Positions 26,781-36,129 of a DNA stretch of 64,000 bases are shown piece after piece (positions within the stretch are counted from its first letter, which is position 1; every line of letters begins with the position of its first letter). Where the stretch lies: assembly GCA_964571225.1 (NCBI GenBank), contig CAZNBB010000003.1, positions 11,141-75,140 on the forward strand. Direction: 5' to 3'. The position numbers were made by a program, and so were the translations under genes. This DNA comes from DATFML01 sp964571225 (GTDB lineage Bacteria; Pseudomonadota; Gammaproteobacteria; DATFLG01). The notes under the pieces are model-generated. The model ran no database searches, was not told where the DNA came from, and was given only the letters and a program-made list of their open reading frames with translations.

Positions 26781-26831
26781 CATTGCGGTCCGGGTCCCCA
26801 GACCTGGCCCCGGTCTGAGCGACCCGCAATG
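26781..26831. repeat. Nested stem-loop downstream of suhB
   Basis: Three nested pairings: CATTGCGG with CCGCAATG (8 bp, perfect), GGGTC with GACCC, and CAGACC with GGTCTG around a 7-nt loop. It lies 20 bp after suhB in the 274-bp non-coding stretch before 27036, where I see nothing else. No T-run follows, so it may end transcription weakly or protect the 3' end. Confidence 0.6.
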
Positions 26832-27035
26832 AGCGCTGAGGACCGGCTGGCGTGACGATTCCGCGGAGGGTCCGTCGGGCTTCCCGTTGCCCGGCTCAAA
26901 CGGCCCGCTGAGCCCAGCCCCACACTTCCACGCCTCCACCTCTGGACTGGCCTCGGCTCAAGTTTTCCCGACCGGTCCCGACAAACCGGGAGAAGGTCGC
27001 CAGGTGAGCGGCCGCCGACCCGTTCCGGGGGGACG

Positions 27036-27272
27036 ATGAAAGCCCAGCCATCGCGCGTCGAGCCGCAGGAAGTCGATCCCAACCGCATGAAACGGCTGGA
27101 ACTCGCCATGCAGGATGCCCTGGACGGTCTGGCCGAGATCGCCACCTTGTGCGCGTGGAGCTACGATGGTTCCTGCATGGAAATCCTGTCCGTTGAAGCA
27201 CCGGACAGCCCCGCCCCGCCAACGACCGGCAACCGGGTCATACCCTTCCGCAAGTCCCGCCCCGCCCTCTGA
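27036..27272 (+). CDS. Small protein of unknown function (78 aa)
   Basis: A strong purine-rich ribosome site (GGGGGGA) precedes the ATG. The product has a central helix (RMKRLELAMQDALDGLAEIA), an acidic and Pro-rich tail and no membrane segment. I do not recognise it. It lies between suhB and the cysteine-rich membrane protein on the same strand. Confidence 0.55.
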   Translation: MKAQPSRVEPQEVDPNRMKRLELAMQDALDGLAEIATLCAWSYDGSCMEILSVEAPDSPAPPTTGNRVIPFRKSRPAL

Positions 27273-27295
27273 TCGCCCCCGATCCGGGGTGATCT

Positions 27296-27354
27296 TTGCA
27301 AAAGCTTACCGTTTTACTATCCCTTTATTTATGTTATTACTCCGATAGGAGTAT
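27296..27354 (+). promoter_or_regulatory. AT-rich promoter with a perfect palindromic operator
   Basis: The stretch is unusually AT-rich. Possible -35 boxes are TTGCAA (27296-27301) and TTACCG (27307-27312), with TATGTT (27331-27336) as a -10. Just downstream, TACTCC-GATA-GGAGTA (27339-27354) is a perfect inverted repeat covering the expected transcription start. This placement suggests repression by a dimeric regulator; the regulator family is not identifiable from the site alone. Confidence 0.55.
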
Positions 27355-27372
27355 GACGGGAGGGGTATAACA

Positions 27373-27711
27373 ATGAGACAGACCGTGCTAACCCTGCTGG
27401 TCCCTCCGCTTGCAGCATGCCGGTACGGCTGCGCCGGTTGCTGCGCGGCACCCATTGGGGTGTTCTGGATCGCGGGTGTGGTAGCCCTGGTCTACGGCTT
27501 CGTGGGGGGTCCGTTAGGCGAGTTCGGGGTGAGCTGGACGACAGTCGCGCTGGGACTTGTGCTGTGGGCCATCGCCGCCGTATGGGCAGGGTTCGTGATT
27601 CGCGGTGCGGACGACGACAAGTGCGGCCGCAAGACCAGCACCTTGTGCAGTAAGATCCTGCCCGACGCCCACGAATCCGATCCCCTGGACGAGGCCCGCA
27701 AAGCCCGCTGA
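27373..27711 (+). CDS. Cysteine-rich small membrane protein, unknown function
   Basis: 112 residues: an N-terminal hydrophobic segment ending in the cysteine cluster CRYGCAGCCAAP, two further hydrophobic helices (IGVFWIAGVVALVYGF and VALGLVLWAIAAVWAGFVI) and a polar tail with two more cysteines (KCGRKTSTLC). The four clustered cysteines suggest binding of a metal or iron-sulfur cluster, or thiol chemistry, at the membrane; this is inference. Its own promoter carries a perfect palindrome, so it is probably a regulated single gene. A strong GGGAGGGG lies upstream of the ATG. Confidence 0.75.
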   Translation: MRQTVLTLLVPPLAACRYGCAGCCAAPIGVFWIAGVVALVYGFVGGPLGEFGVSWTTVALGLVLWAIAAVWAGFVIRGADDDKCGRKTSTLCSKILPDAHESDPLDEARKAR

Positions 27712-27717
27712 AACCAA

Positions 27718-27744
27718 ACTCCCCGGGTGGGCCGGGTCGGGAGT
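27718..27744. terminator. Possible convergent terminator stem after secF
   Basis: ACTCCC (27718-27723) pairs with GGGAGT (27739-27744) between two convergent genes. On the minus strand it is followed by TTTGGTTT, a poor U-tract. Weak call. Confidence 0.35.
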
Positions 27745-27752
27745 CGAGCCGC

Positions 27753-28685
27753 TCAGGGGCGATCGTCAGCCGGCGCGTTATCCTTGCGTACCGGCACCAG
27801 ATCGGACTTGCTTACCCCCAGGTCCAGGGCGATGGCGCTGGCCACGTAAATGGACGAATAAGTTCCCACCAGAATGCCGATGATCAGGGCCAGCGCGAAC
27901 CCGTGAATCACCGGTCCACCGATAAAGTACATGGCCAGTACCACCAGCAAAGTGGCGAGAGACGTCATGATGGTGCGCGACAGCGTCTCGTTGATGGATA
28001 TATCCATGATCTCCGGCGCGCTCTGCTTGCGCAGTTTCCGGAAGTTCTCCCGAATCCGGTCGTAGACCACCACCGTGTCGTTAATGGAGTAGCCGATAAC
28101 CGCCAGCACGGCAGCCAGTACCGTCAGATCGAACTGGATATGGAACAGTGAGAACACACCCAGGGTGATCACCGGATCATGGATCATGGCGACCACCGCG
28201 CCAACCGACAGCCGCCATTCGAACCGGATCATCACGTAGATCAGAATGCCGATCACCGTGTAGAGCAGGGCCAGTCCGCCCTTGGTGGCCAGCTCGCTGC
28301 CGACCTGGGGACCGACGAATTCCACCCGCTGCATGGTCACGCCCGGCGTGGCCGTCTGGAGCGTTGCCAATACCTTGTCGCTGAGCTGGGCACTGGACTC
28401 GCCGGGACGGGGCGCGATCCTGATCATCACATCCCGAGCCGTACCGAAGTATTGAGCCTGGGCATCGCTGTACTTGGCGGACAGCGCGTCGCGCACATGG
28501 CCAAGATCCACCGGCTGCGGATATTTCACCTCGATGACCGTACCACCGGTGAAATCGATGCCGAAGTTCAGACCCTTGACGAACAGGGACACCAGCGACC
28601 CGACGATCAGCACTGCCGAGAAGACCATCGCGACCCGGCGACTGCCCATGAACCGGATGCTGGTCTTTTTCTTGAAGAATTCCAT
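27753..28685 (-). CDS. secF: Protein translocase subunit SecF
   Basis: Inner-membrane RND-type partner of SecD that uses the proton gradient to pull proteins out of SecYEG. 310 residues with the expected N-terminal helix (VAMVFSAVLIVGSLVSLFV), the signature FGIDFTGGTVIEV, the periplasmic domain, then five helices including SINDTVVVYDRIREN. A good GGGGGAACAGGA ribosome site precedes the ATG. It follows secD by 22 bp. Confidence 0.97.
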   Translation of the reverse strand: MEFFKKKTSIRFMGSRRVAMVFSAVLIVGSLVSLFVKGLNFGIDFTGGTVIEVKYPQPVDLGHVRDALSAKYSDAQAQYFGTARDVMIRIAPRPGESSAQLSDKVLATLQTATPGVTMQRVEFVGPQVGSELATKGGLALLYTVIGILIYVMIRFEWRLSVGAVVAMIHDPVITLGVFSLFHIQFDLTVLAAVLAVIGYSINDTVVVYDRIRENFRKLRKQSAPEIMDISINETLSRTIMTSLATLLVVLAMYFIGGPVIHGFALALIIGILVGTYSSIYVASAIALDLGVSKSDLVPVRKDNAPADDRP

Positions 28686-28707
28686 GATCCTGTTCCCCCG
28701 TCCGGCG

Positions 28708-30570
28708 TCAGATCGCCAGCTTGACCGAACGGCGTCCGCCGTAGATCAGATTGACGATAGCCCGCGTACCCATGATGGCCGTGAACATCGACGTCACGAT
28801 GCCGATGGAGAGGGTAACCGCGAAACCTTTCACCGGCCCGGTACCGAAGCTGAACAGAACCAGCCCCGCAATCAAGGTGGTGATGTTGGCGTCCGCGATG
28901 GTGCCGAACGCCTTTTCGTAACCCGCGTGGATACTGGCCTGGGGACTGTTGCCGTTGCGCAGTTCCTCGCGGATACGTTCATAGATGAGCACGTTCGCAT
29001 CCACCGCCATGCCCACGGTCAACACGATACCTGCGATACCGGGCAAGGTAAGGGTCGCCTGGAGCAGGAAAAGCATGGCTACGATGAGCACCAGGTTGAA
29101 CCCCAGGGCAAGGTCGGCCATGAGTCCGAACACCCGGTAGTAGACCAGCATGAACAGGCAGACCACGGCAAATCCGACTTCCACCGAAAGCATGCCTTGG
29201 GCGATGTTGGTCTTGCCCAGGCTGGGTCCCACCGTACGTTCCTCGATGATCTCCATGGGGGCGGCAAGGGCGCCGGAACGCAGCAGCAGCGCCAGGTTGC
29301 GCGCTTCCTGGGGCGAGTCCAGACCGGTGATCTGGAAGCGCTTGCCCAACTCCTCCCGGATACGGGCGACGTTGATCACGTTCCTCAGCTTCTTGACCTG
29401 CTTGACGGTCTTGCCGTCGACCTTCTTGGTCTCGATCTTGGTCTCGATGTACACCACCGCCATCAGCCGCCCGACGTTGTCGCGGGTCGCCTCACGCATC
29501 AGGTGGCCACCCTTGCCGTCGAGGGTGATGAACACCGCCGGTCCGCCGTTCTGCTGATCGAAGCCCGACGAGGCGTCGGTGATATAGTCGCCGGTCAGGA
29601 TCACATGGCGCTTGAGCAGGATCGGCCGGCCGCTGCTGCGTTCCTGCAACAATTCGTCGCCGGCCGGCACGTGCCCGCTGGAGGCCGCGTCCTCTGGATT
29701 GTTGTTCTCGTCGACGAAATGGAACGCCAGGGTGGCGGTGGCGCCCAGGATCTCCTTGGCGCGGGCTGTGTCCTGCACGCCCGGCAATTCGACCACGATG
29801 CGTTTGTTGCCCTGCTGCTGGATCACCGGCTCGGCCACCCCGAGTTGGTTGACCCGGTTCCGCAGTGTGGTGATATTCTGCTCCAGCGCGAACTTCTCGA
29901 TGTCGCGCTTCTTGTTTTCGGTAAGGCTGGCCAGCAGTGCGGGACCCTGGCCTGCGTCCTGGTCGTCCACCTTCAGGCCTTCATACTCACGCTGCAGCAG
30001 GTCCCTGGCCTTGCTGCGTTCTTGATCGTTGCGGAACTGCAGCAGCACGCCGCCCTGGGTGTACTCCACGCTGGAGTAGCGAATGCGCTTGTCCCGAAGC
30101 GCTGTGCGCATCTCCCCTACGTAGCGTTCGTAGTTCTGCTTGATGGCGGCCTGCATGTCCACTTCCATGAGAAAGTGCACGCCGCCCCGCAGATCGAGAC
30201 CCAGATACATGGGCAGCGCGCCGATGTCGCGCAGCCACTGCGGCGTGGCCGGCGCCAGATTCAGCGCCACGACATACTTGTCCTTCAGAGCGGTGGTGAG
30301 CCGGTCCACGGCGGCCAACTGGTCGTTGGTGTTGTAGAAACGCACCAGCATCCGATCGTCGGCGATCTGGATGGCCTTGTACTTGAGCTTATTCTTGTCC
30401 AGGACCGACGAGACCTGCTCGCGCAATGCCGCATTCACCGGCGCGCCGTGGCTCGGGGATATCTGCACGGCGGGATCATCGCCGTAGATATTGGGCAGAG
30501 CATAGATGATACCCACCAGCGCTATCACAGCGATCAGCAGGTATTTCCACAACGGATATTGATTGATCAT
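28708..30570 (-). CDS. secD: Protein translocase subunit SecD
   Basis: Partner of SecF. 620 residues: N-terminal helix (KYLLIAVIALVGIIYALPNI), the signature LGLDLRGGVHFLMEVD, a large periplasmic P1 domain, then the C-terminal transmembrane block with MAVDANVLIYERIREELRNG. The order yajC-secD-secF is the standard one and the genes are probably one transcript from queA or tgt. Confidence 0.98.
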   Translation of the reverse strand: MINQYPLWKYLLIAVIALVGIIYALPNIYGDDPAVQISPSHGAPVNAALREQVSSVLDKNKLKYKAIQIADDRMLVRFYNTNDQLAAVDRLTTALKDKYVVALNLAPATPQWLRDIGALPMYLGLDLRGGVHFLMEVDMQAAIKQNYERYVGEMRTALRDKRIRYSSVEYTQGGVLLQFRNDQERSKARDLLQREYEGLKVDDQDAGQGPALLASLTENKKRDIEKFALEQNITTLRNRVNQLGVAEPVIQQQGNKRIVVELPGVQDTARAKEILGATATLAFHFVDENNNPEDAASSGHVPAGDELLQERSSGRPILLKRHVILTGDYITDASSGFDQQNGGPAVFITLDGKGGHLMREATRDNVGRLMAVVYIETKIETKKVDGKTVKQVKKLRNVINVARIREELGKRFQITGLDSPQEARNLALLLRSGALAAPMEIIEERTVGPSLGKTNIAQGMLSVEVGFAVVCLFMLVYYRVFGLMADLALGFNLVLIVAMLFLLQATLTLPGIAGIVLTVGMAVDANVLIYERIREELRNGNSPQASIHAGYEKAFGTIADANITTLIAGLVLFSFGTGPVKGFAVTLSIGIVTSMFTAIMGTRAIVNLIYGGRRSVKLAI

Positions 30571-30612
30571 GCGACCCCGTTCCTCGACTCCGGTGTTCGG
30601 GCGAAATTCTTG

Positions 30613-30951
30613 TTATGAGTTCTTCATGGTGCCTTTGGGCATCAGCGAGGCCACTGCCTGGCGCTGTACCTTTATCTTTACGTTGTCGGCCACCTGAAGT
30701 TCGAGGAAGTTCTCGTCCACCTGGGTAATGCGCCCCAGCATTCCGCCGTTGGTGACCACTTCGTCACCCTTGGAGAGGCTTTCCACCATTTTCTTGTGTT
30801 CCTTGGCCCGTTTGGTCTGGGGCCGAATCAGCATGAAGTAGAAAATGACGAACAGCAGGATCAGCGGCAGAAAGCTCATCAGGGGTCCCGCTTCACTGCC
30901 CCCCGCCGCCCCGCCGGCCTGTGCCATGGCGTCCGAGATGAAAAAGCTCAT
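30613..30951 (-). CDS. yajC: Preprotein translocase accessory subunit YajC
   Basis: A 112-residue single-span membrane protein (helix about SFLPLILLFVIFYFMLIRPQ) of the SecDF-YajC complex. RPQTKRAKEHKKM right after the helix and the GDEVVTNGGMLGRI stretch are hallmarks. The start at 30951 follows an AAGGATGGA site; the longer upstream frame is not needed. Confidence 0.96.
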   Translation of the reverse strand: MSFFISDAMAQAGGAAGGSEAGPLMSFLPLILLFVIFYFMLIRPQTKRAKEHKKMVESLSKGDEVVTNGGMLGRITQVDENFLELQVADNVKIKVQRQAVASLMPKGTMKNS

Positions 30952-31024
30952 CGTCCATCCTTCCGATTGTGTGATCGCTTTGAAATAACGGCCCGCCGGG
31001 GCGGACCGCGCACAACACCGCCTA

Positions 31025-32152
31025 TTATGGCACAGGCGACCCGCCCGGGTCGCGCCTGGCATAGAACTCACGCACCCAGCCGTCCAGCCGCCCCTCCTCG
31101 ATGGCCGACCTCAGCCCCGCCATCAGGACCTGATAGTAGTGCAGGTTGTGGACCGTGTTCAGGTGCGCGCCCAGCACCTCGCCACAGCGGTCCAGGTGGT
31201 GCAGATAGGCTCGGCTGTAGTGGCGGCAGGTATAGCAGCCGCAATGCTCGTCAAGCGGCCGGGGGTCCCGGCGAAACCGGCTGTTGCGTATTCTTATGAC
31301 CCCGGACTCCACGAACAGGTGGCCGTTGCGGGCATTGCGGGTGGGCATGACGCAATCGAACATGTCCACGCCGCGGCGCACCGCTTCCACGATGTCCTGC
31401 GGACGCCCCACCCCCATCAGGTAGCGGGGTCGGTCACCGGGCATGAGGGGCGTCACCGCCTCCAGCACCCGTCGGCGTTCGTCCTCGGGTTCGCCCACCG
31501 ACAGCCCGCCGATGGCATAGCCGTCAAAGCCCGTCTCCACCAGACGATCCAGAGACTCGGCCCGCAGGTCCGGGTACATGCCCCCCTGGACGATCCCGAA
31601 CAGGGCGGCCGGGTTGTCCCCATGGGCGCTGCGGCTGCGCTCGGCCCAGCGCAGGGACAGTTCCATGGAGCGGCGCGCCTCGGTCTCCGAGGCGGGATAG
31701 GGCGTACATTCGTCGAACACCATCACGATGTCCGACCCGAGGGCGCGCTGCACCGCCATGGACTCTTCGGGTCCCAGAAAGACCCGGTCGCCGTTCACCG
31801 GCGAGCGGAACTGCACCCCCTGCTCGCTGATACGCCGCAACTCTCCCAGGCTGAAGACCTGGAAGCCGCCCGAGTCGGTGAGAATGGGTCCGTCCCAGTG
31901 CATGAAGTCATGCAGATCGCCGTGGGCTTCGATGATATCCACGCCGGGGCGCAGCATCAGGTGAAAGGTGTTCCCGAGGATGATCTGGGCACCGGTCTCG
32001 CTCACCGCTTCAGGCGTCATGGCCTTGACGGTGCCGTAGGTGCCCACCGGCATGAAGGCGGGCGTATCCACCCGGCCGCGGGCAAAGCTGAGCCGGCCCC
32101 GGCGGGCCGGCCCGTCGCACTGCAGCAGCTCGAAACGCATGTCGGCAGCCAT
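31025..32152 (-). CDS. tgt: Queuine tRNA-ribosyltransferase (tRNA-guanine transglycosylase)
   Basis: Exchanges G34 for preQ1 in Asp, Asn, His and Tyr tRNAs. 375 residues; the nucleophile is D266 (MFDCVMPTRNARNG), the general acid/base D93 (TDSGGFQVFSL), and the zinc ligands C304, C306, C309 and H335. The reported start lies two bases after the queA stop; an in-frame ATG at 32140 (MRFELLQ) is also plausible. With queA it forms the preQ1-to-queuosine pair. Confidence 0.97.
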   Translation of the reverse strand: MAADMRFELLQCDGPARRGRLSFARGRVDTPAFMPVGTYGTVKAMTPEAVSETGAQIILGNTFHLMLRPGVDIIEAHGDLHDFMHWDGPILTDSGGFQVFSLGELRRISEQGVQFRSPVNGDRVFLGPEESMAVQRALGSDIVMVFDECTPYPASETEARRSMELSLRWAERSRSAHGDNPAALFGIVQGGMYPDLRAESLDRLVETGFDGYAIGGLSVGEPEDERRRVLEAVTPLMPGDRPRYLMGVGRPQDIVEAVRRGVDMFDCVMPTRNARNGHLFVESGVIRIRNSRFRRDPRPLDEHCGCYTCRHYSRAYLHHLDRCGEVLGAHLNTVHNLHYYQVLMAGLRSAIEEGRLDGWVREFYARRDPGGSPVP

Positions 32153-32154
32153 AA

Positions 32155-33183
32155 TTACGCCGCGCGGGTGACGAACATGGCATCGCCGTAGCTGAAGAAG
32201 CGATAGCGGTCCTGCACGGCATGCCGGTAGGCGGCCATCACGGCCTCATAGCCGCCGAAGGCACACACCAGCATCAGCAGGGTCGACTCGGGAAGGTGGA
32301 AATTGGTCACCAGAGCGTCCACCGCCCGGAAGCGATAGCCGGGAGTTATGAACAGGTCCGTTGCGCCGCTGAACGGTTCCGCCCGGCCGCTGGCGGACGC
32401 CGCCTCCAGGCTGCGCACCACCGTCGTGCCCACTGCAATCACACGCCCTCCCCGGTCCCGGGTGTCATGCACCAGCTGGCAGGTCTGCTCCCCTACTTCC
32501 ACCCGCTCCGAATGCATCCGGTGGTCTTCCAGACGTTCGGCCCGCACCGGCTGGAAGGTGCCCGCCCCCACGTGCAGGGTCACGAACGCACTCTGCACAC
32601 CCCGATCGGCCAACCGGGCCAGCAGCTCGGAGGTGAAGTGCAACCCGGCGGTGGGGGCCGCCACCGCGCCGGGCACCCGGGCGTACACGGTCTGGTAGCG
32701 GTCGCGATCCAGTTTGTCGTCGGAGCGGCGTATATACGGCGGCAAGGGGACATGGCCGTACCGTTCCAGCAGTTCCAGCACCGGACGCCGGTCGTCGAAG
32801 CGCAGCACGTAAAGATCGTGGTCCCGACTCTCCACCTCCACCCGGATCCCGTCACCAAGCACCAGCGTGGTGCCGGGGCGCGGCGGCTTGCTGGCCCGCA
32901 CATGGGCCAGCACCCGCTGGTCCTCCATGGTACGTTCGACCAACACCTCCACCCGCCCGCCGCTGTCCTTGGCACCGAACAGGCGTGCCGGTATGACGCG
33001 GGTGTCGTTGAACACCACCAGATCTCCTGCTGTCAACAGCTCTGGCAGATCGGAAAAACGCCGATCGGCGAGTACTCCGGTGGCACCATCCAGGCACAGC
33101 AGCCGGCTGGCGGTGCGTTCCCCCAAGGGCTGCTGCGCGATGAGTTCGGTGGGAAGATCGTAGTGGAAATCGCGACGCTGCAT
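32155..33183 (-). CDS. queA: S-adenosylmethionine:tRNA ribosyltransferase-isomerase
   Basis: Transfers ribosyl from SAM to preQ1-tRNA to make epoxyqueuosine, the step after Tgt. 342 residues starting MQRRDFHYDLPTELIAQ, the family N-terminus; characteristic motifs FNDTRVIPARLFG, PTAGLHFT and LHVGAGTFQPVR are present. The ATG at 33183 is preferred; a GTG at 33201 is possible. It heads the queA-tgt-yajC-secD-secF string and diverges from tRNA-Leu. Confidence 0.97.
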   Translation of the reverse strand: MQRRDFHYDLPTELIAQQPLGERTASRLLCLDGATGVLADRRFSDLPELLTAGDLVVFNDTRVIPARLFGAKDSGGRVEVLVERTMEDQRVLAHVRASKPPRPGTTLVLGDGIRVEVESRDHDLYVLRFDDRRPVLELLERYGHVPLPPYIRRSDDKLDRDRYQTVYARVPGAVAAPTAGLHFTSELLARLADRGVQSAFVTLHVGAGTFQPVRAERLEDHRMHSERVEVGEQTCQLVHDTRDRGGRVIAVGTTVVRSLEAASASGRAEPFSGATDLFITPGYRFRAVDALVTNFHLPESTLLMLVCAFGGYEAVMAAYRHAVQDRYRFFSYGDAMFVTRAA

Positions 33184-33230
33184 GGCGCGGGATAGTATCA
33201 CAAGGCGGTAGTCGGCCTATCGCAGGCGTG

Positions 33231-33259
33231 TTGCCCCCTCCCCCGGATGGCTTATACTA
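33231..33259 (+). promoter_or_regulatory. Sigma-70 promoter of tRNA-Leu
   Basis: TTGCCC (33231-33236), a 17-bp spacer and TATACT (33254-33259) place the start about 33266, a few bases before the mature tRNA. The following GGCCGC is GC-rich, as expected of a stringently controlled stable-RNA discriminator. Confidence 0.75.
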
Positions 33260-33271
33260 GGCCGCTTCAAT

Positions 33272-33358
33272 GCCGGGATGGCGGAATTGGTAGACGCGCC
33301 GGACTCAAAATCCGGTTCTGGCGACAGAGTGCGAGTTCGAGTCTCGCTCCCGGCACCA
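33272..33358 (+). tRNA. tRNA-Leu (anticodon CAA)
   Basis: An 87-nt class II tRNA: acceptor GCCGGGA/TCCCGGC with encoded CCA, anticodon stem CCGGA/TCCGG around CTCAAAA (anticodon CAA, reads UUG), a long variable arm and GTTCGAGTC in the T arm. No terminator-like stem is seen just downstream. Confidence 0.97.
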
Positions 33359-33547
33359 ACCTTATCAGTACAGGTACCCATCGCCCGGGGCACGATCCGC
33401 TCCCGTAACCCGCAGGACACGGGCCCGATCGACGCACACGGCGTTGGCATGGAACGTGCCTCTTGCAGACTGCATTTTCAGTGGTGCCCCGGCGGCCCTG
33501 ACCAGGCCCGACCGGCGCCGCCGTTGTCTCTAATGGCTGGGACGCTT

Positions 33548-36109
33548 ATGGCTGGTACACGATTCTCCCTGGAAGTACGACCGAAGATCCCCGAACGCCT
33601 GGCGCGACTGCAGGAACTGGCCAACGACCTGCTGTACAGCTGGGACCGTCAGGTGCGGGGGCTGTTCTTTCGCCTGGACCGGGACCTGTGGGAGTCCTGC
33701 GGGCACAACCCGAAAGTGTTCCTGCGTCGTATCGCCCAGGAGCGCCTGGACGAAATGGCCGGCGACCGGGTCTTCCTGGAGGACTACAACCGGGTCCTGA
33801 CCACCTACGATACCTATCATGGGGAACAGATACGCACCGGCATCGACCAACACCTCGATCCGGAACGGGATCTCATTGCCTACTTCTGCGCCGAGTTCGG
33901 ATTTCACGAAAGCCTGCCCATCTACTCCGGCGGCCTGGGCATCCTCGCCGGCGATCATTGCAAGGCCGCCAGCGACCTGGGCATTCCCTTCATCGCCGTG
34001 GGCATGCTCTACCGGCAAGGTTATTTCACCCAGACCATCGACGGCCACGGCAATCAGGTCGCCCATTACACCCCGACCGACTTCGCGGACCTGCCCATCG
34101 TGCCCGCGGTCGACGGCGGCGGCAAAGAGGTTCGGGTCGCGGTGGACCTGCCGGGGCGGCAGGTCAATCTGCGTGTCTGGAAAGCCAAGGCGGGCCACAT
34201 CACCTTGTACCTGCTCGACAGTGACCTGCCCGACAATCAGGAAATCGACCGTGCCGTCACCTATCAACTGTACGGCGGCGACCTCAACACCCGCATCCAG
34301 CAGGAAATCGTCCTGGGGATCGGCGGCGTACGCGCCCTGCGCGCCCTGGGCCTGAAACCCACCGTCTGGCACATCAACGAAGGCCATGCGGCCTTCCAAC
34401 TCCTGGAGCGTTGCCGCGAGTTGGTGGTCGGCGAGAAACTGGACTTCGCCACCGCAATGGAAGTGGTGGCAGCCGCCACCGTGTTCACCACCCATACCCC
34501 CGTCCCCGCCGGCCACGACATCTTCGATCACAATCTGATCAGCAGTTATTTTTCCGAATATGTGCAGACCCTGGGCATCTCCATGGACCAGTTCCTGCAA
34601 CTCGGGTCGAGTCCCAGCAACCAGGGCGGCTTCAATCAGACCGCTTTGGCGCTGCGGGCATCGCGCTTCCACAATGGCGTCAGTCGCATCCACGGCGACA
34701 TGGCCTCGCGCATGGAAGGCTACATCTGGCCCCAGGTCCCCCATCACGAAAACCCCATCGGCTACGTGACCAACGGCGTACACGTGCCCACTTTTCTGGC
34801 ACGTGAATGGGTCAACTCCTATGACATGCGCTTCGGCCGCGAATGGCGCAACGAGCTGTTGAGTGAACGGTACTGGGAACGCATCGACGAGATACCGGAT
34901 CACAGCTACTGGAGCCTGCGCCAGTCGCTCAAGGCGGAAATGCTGGAAGACGCCCGTCGCCGGGCGGTGCTTCAGCACCGTCGCAGCGGCGCCAGTGAAG
35001 CCCTGGTCGAGCGCTTGACCCACTTCCTGACGCCCCACGAAACCGATGTGCTCACTGTCGGTTTCGCGCGCCGCTTCGCGACTTACAAGCGCGCCACGCT
35101 GCTGTTCTCGGACCCCGAGCGTCTGGCGCGGCTGCTGAACGACCCGCAGCGCCCGGTGCTGCTGATCTTCGCCGGCAAAGCCCACCCCAGCGACCTGCCG
35201 GGCCAGCACCTCATACAGGTCATCCACGACTTCGCGCGGCGCCCGGAGTTCATGGGCAAGATCGTGCTGCTGGAGGGCTACGACATGTCCCTCGCCCGCA
35301 AGCTGGTCACGGGCGTGGACGTGTGGCTGAACAACCCGGAATATCCACTGGAAGCCAGCGGCACCTCCGGCGAGAAGGCCGCCATCAACGGCGTCGTCAA
35401 CCTGAGCGTGCTGGATGGATGGTGGGGCGAGGGCTACAACGGCGAGAACGGCTTTGCGATCACGCCCCATGGACCGCAGTACGAAGCCTCCTATCGCAAT
35501 CAGCAGGAAGCGAACGAGCTGCTGGACATTCTCGAGCATCAGGTCGTGCCGCTGTACTACGAGCGCAACGGCCACGGCTTCTCCGAGGGCTGGGTACGCC
35601 TGTCCAAGGCCTCCATGAAATCCATCCTGCCCCACTTCAACGCGCAGCGCATGGTCATGGACTACATCCGCGACTACTACGGTCCCGCCAGCCGCCAGTG
35701 CGCGGAGCTGGCCGCGGGACGCTACCAGAGCGCCGCCGTGCTGGCACGGTGGAAGGACAAGGTGCTGCGCAGCTGGCCGGGAGTGCGGATACGCCGTGTC
35801 GACGAGGCAACGCAGCAGATAGAGGCCGGCTCACGGCTGACCGTCGCGGTGGCGGCCCAGCTCAACGGCCTTGCACCCCAGGACGTGGTGGTGGAATGCG
35901 TGGTGGGTCGGGAAGACGAGCGGGGCGGGTTCGCGCAGGCCGGACGCTACACGTTCCTGCCCACCGGCAAGAACGAGACCGGTGAGGACTTGTTCGAATT
36001 GGACCTGCAGCCGCCGCTTCCCGGGCTGCAGTTCTATACCGTGCGCATCTATCCCTGGCAGCCGTCACTCAGCCATCGCTTCGAGATGGGCTGCATGGTC
36101 TGGCTGTAG
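33548..36109 (+). CDS. glgP: Glycogen/alpha-glucan phosphorylase (GT35, short type)
   Basis: Releases glucose-1-phosphate from alpha-1,4-glucan ends. About 853 residues, the type with an N-terminal DUF3417 region (RLQELANDLLYSWDRQVRGL) rather than the E. coli type. The PLP lysine is K610 in GTSGEKAAINGVVNLS; FGFHESLPIYSGGLGILAGD and AHPSDLPG are also diagnostic. The start at 33548 follows GGGA; the ATG at 33533 and the frame open through the tRNA are not used. It is convergent with malQ. Confidence 0.95.
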   Translation: MAGTRFSLEVRPKIPERLARLQELANDLLYSWDRQVRGLFFRLDRDLWESCGHNPKVFLRRIAQERLDEMAGDRVFLEDYNRVLTTYDTYHGEQIRTGIDQHLDPERDLIAYFCAEFGFHESLPIYSGGLGILAGDHCKAASDLGIPFIAVGMLYRQGYFTQTIDGHGNQVAHYTPTDFADLPIVPAVDGGGKEVRVAVDLPGRQVNLRVWKAKAGHITLYLLDSDLPDNQEIDRAVTYQLYGGDLNTRIQQEIVLGIGGVRALRALGLKPTVWHINEGHAAFQLLERCRELVVGEKLDFATAMEVVAAATVFTTHTPVPAGHDIFDHNLISSYFSEYVQTLGISMDQFLQLGSSPSNQGGFNQTALALRASRFHNGVSRIHGDMASRMEGYIWPQVPHHENPIGYVTNGVHVPTFLAREWVNSYDMRFGREWRNELLSERYWERIDEIPDHSYWSLRQSLKAEMLEDARRRAVLQHRRSGASEALVERLTHFLTPHETDVLTVGFARRFATYKRATLLFSDPERLARLLNDPQRPVLLIFAGKAHPSDLPGQHLIQVIHDFARRPEFMGKIVLLEGYDMSLARKLVTGVDVWLNNPEYPLEASGTSGEKAAINGVVNLSVLDGWWGEGYNGENGFAITPHGPQYEASYRNQQEANELLDILEHQVVPLYYERNGHGFSEGWVRLSKASMKSILPHFNAQRMVMDYIRDYYGPASRQCAELAAGRYQSAAVLARWKDKVLRSWPGVRIRRVDEATQQIEAGSRLTVAVAAQLNGLAPQDVVVECVVGREDERGGFAQAGRYTFLPTGKNETGEDLFELDLQPPLPGLQFYTVRIYPWQPSLSHRFEMGCMVWL

Positions 36110-36129
36110 GCAGGCGCCACCCGGTCCCC

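Noticed and set aside
33278..33547. Coding extension of glgP through the tRNA-Leu gene
   Set aside because: The tRNA occupies this DNA, and the GlgP family N-terminus begins at 33548.
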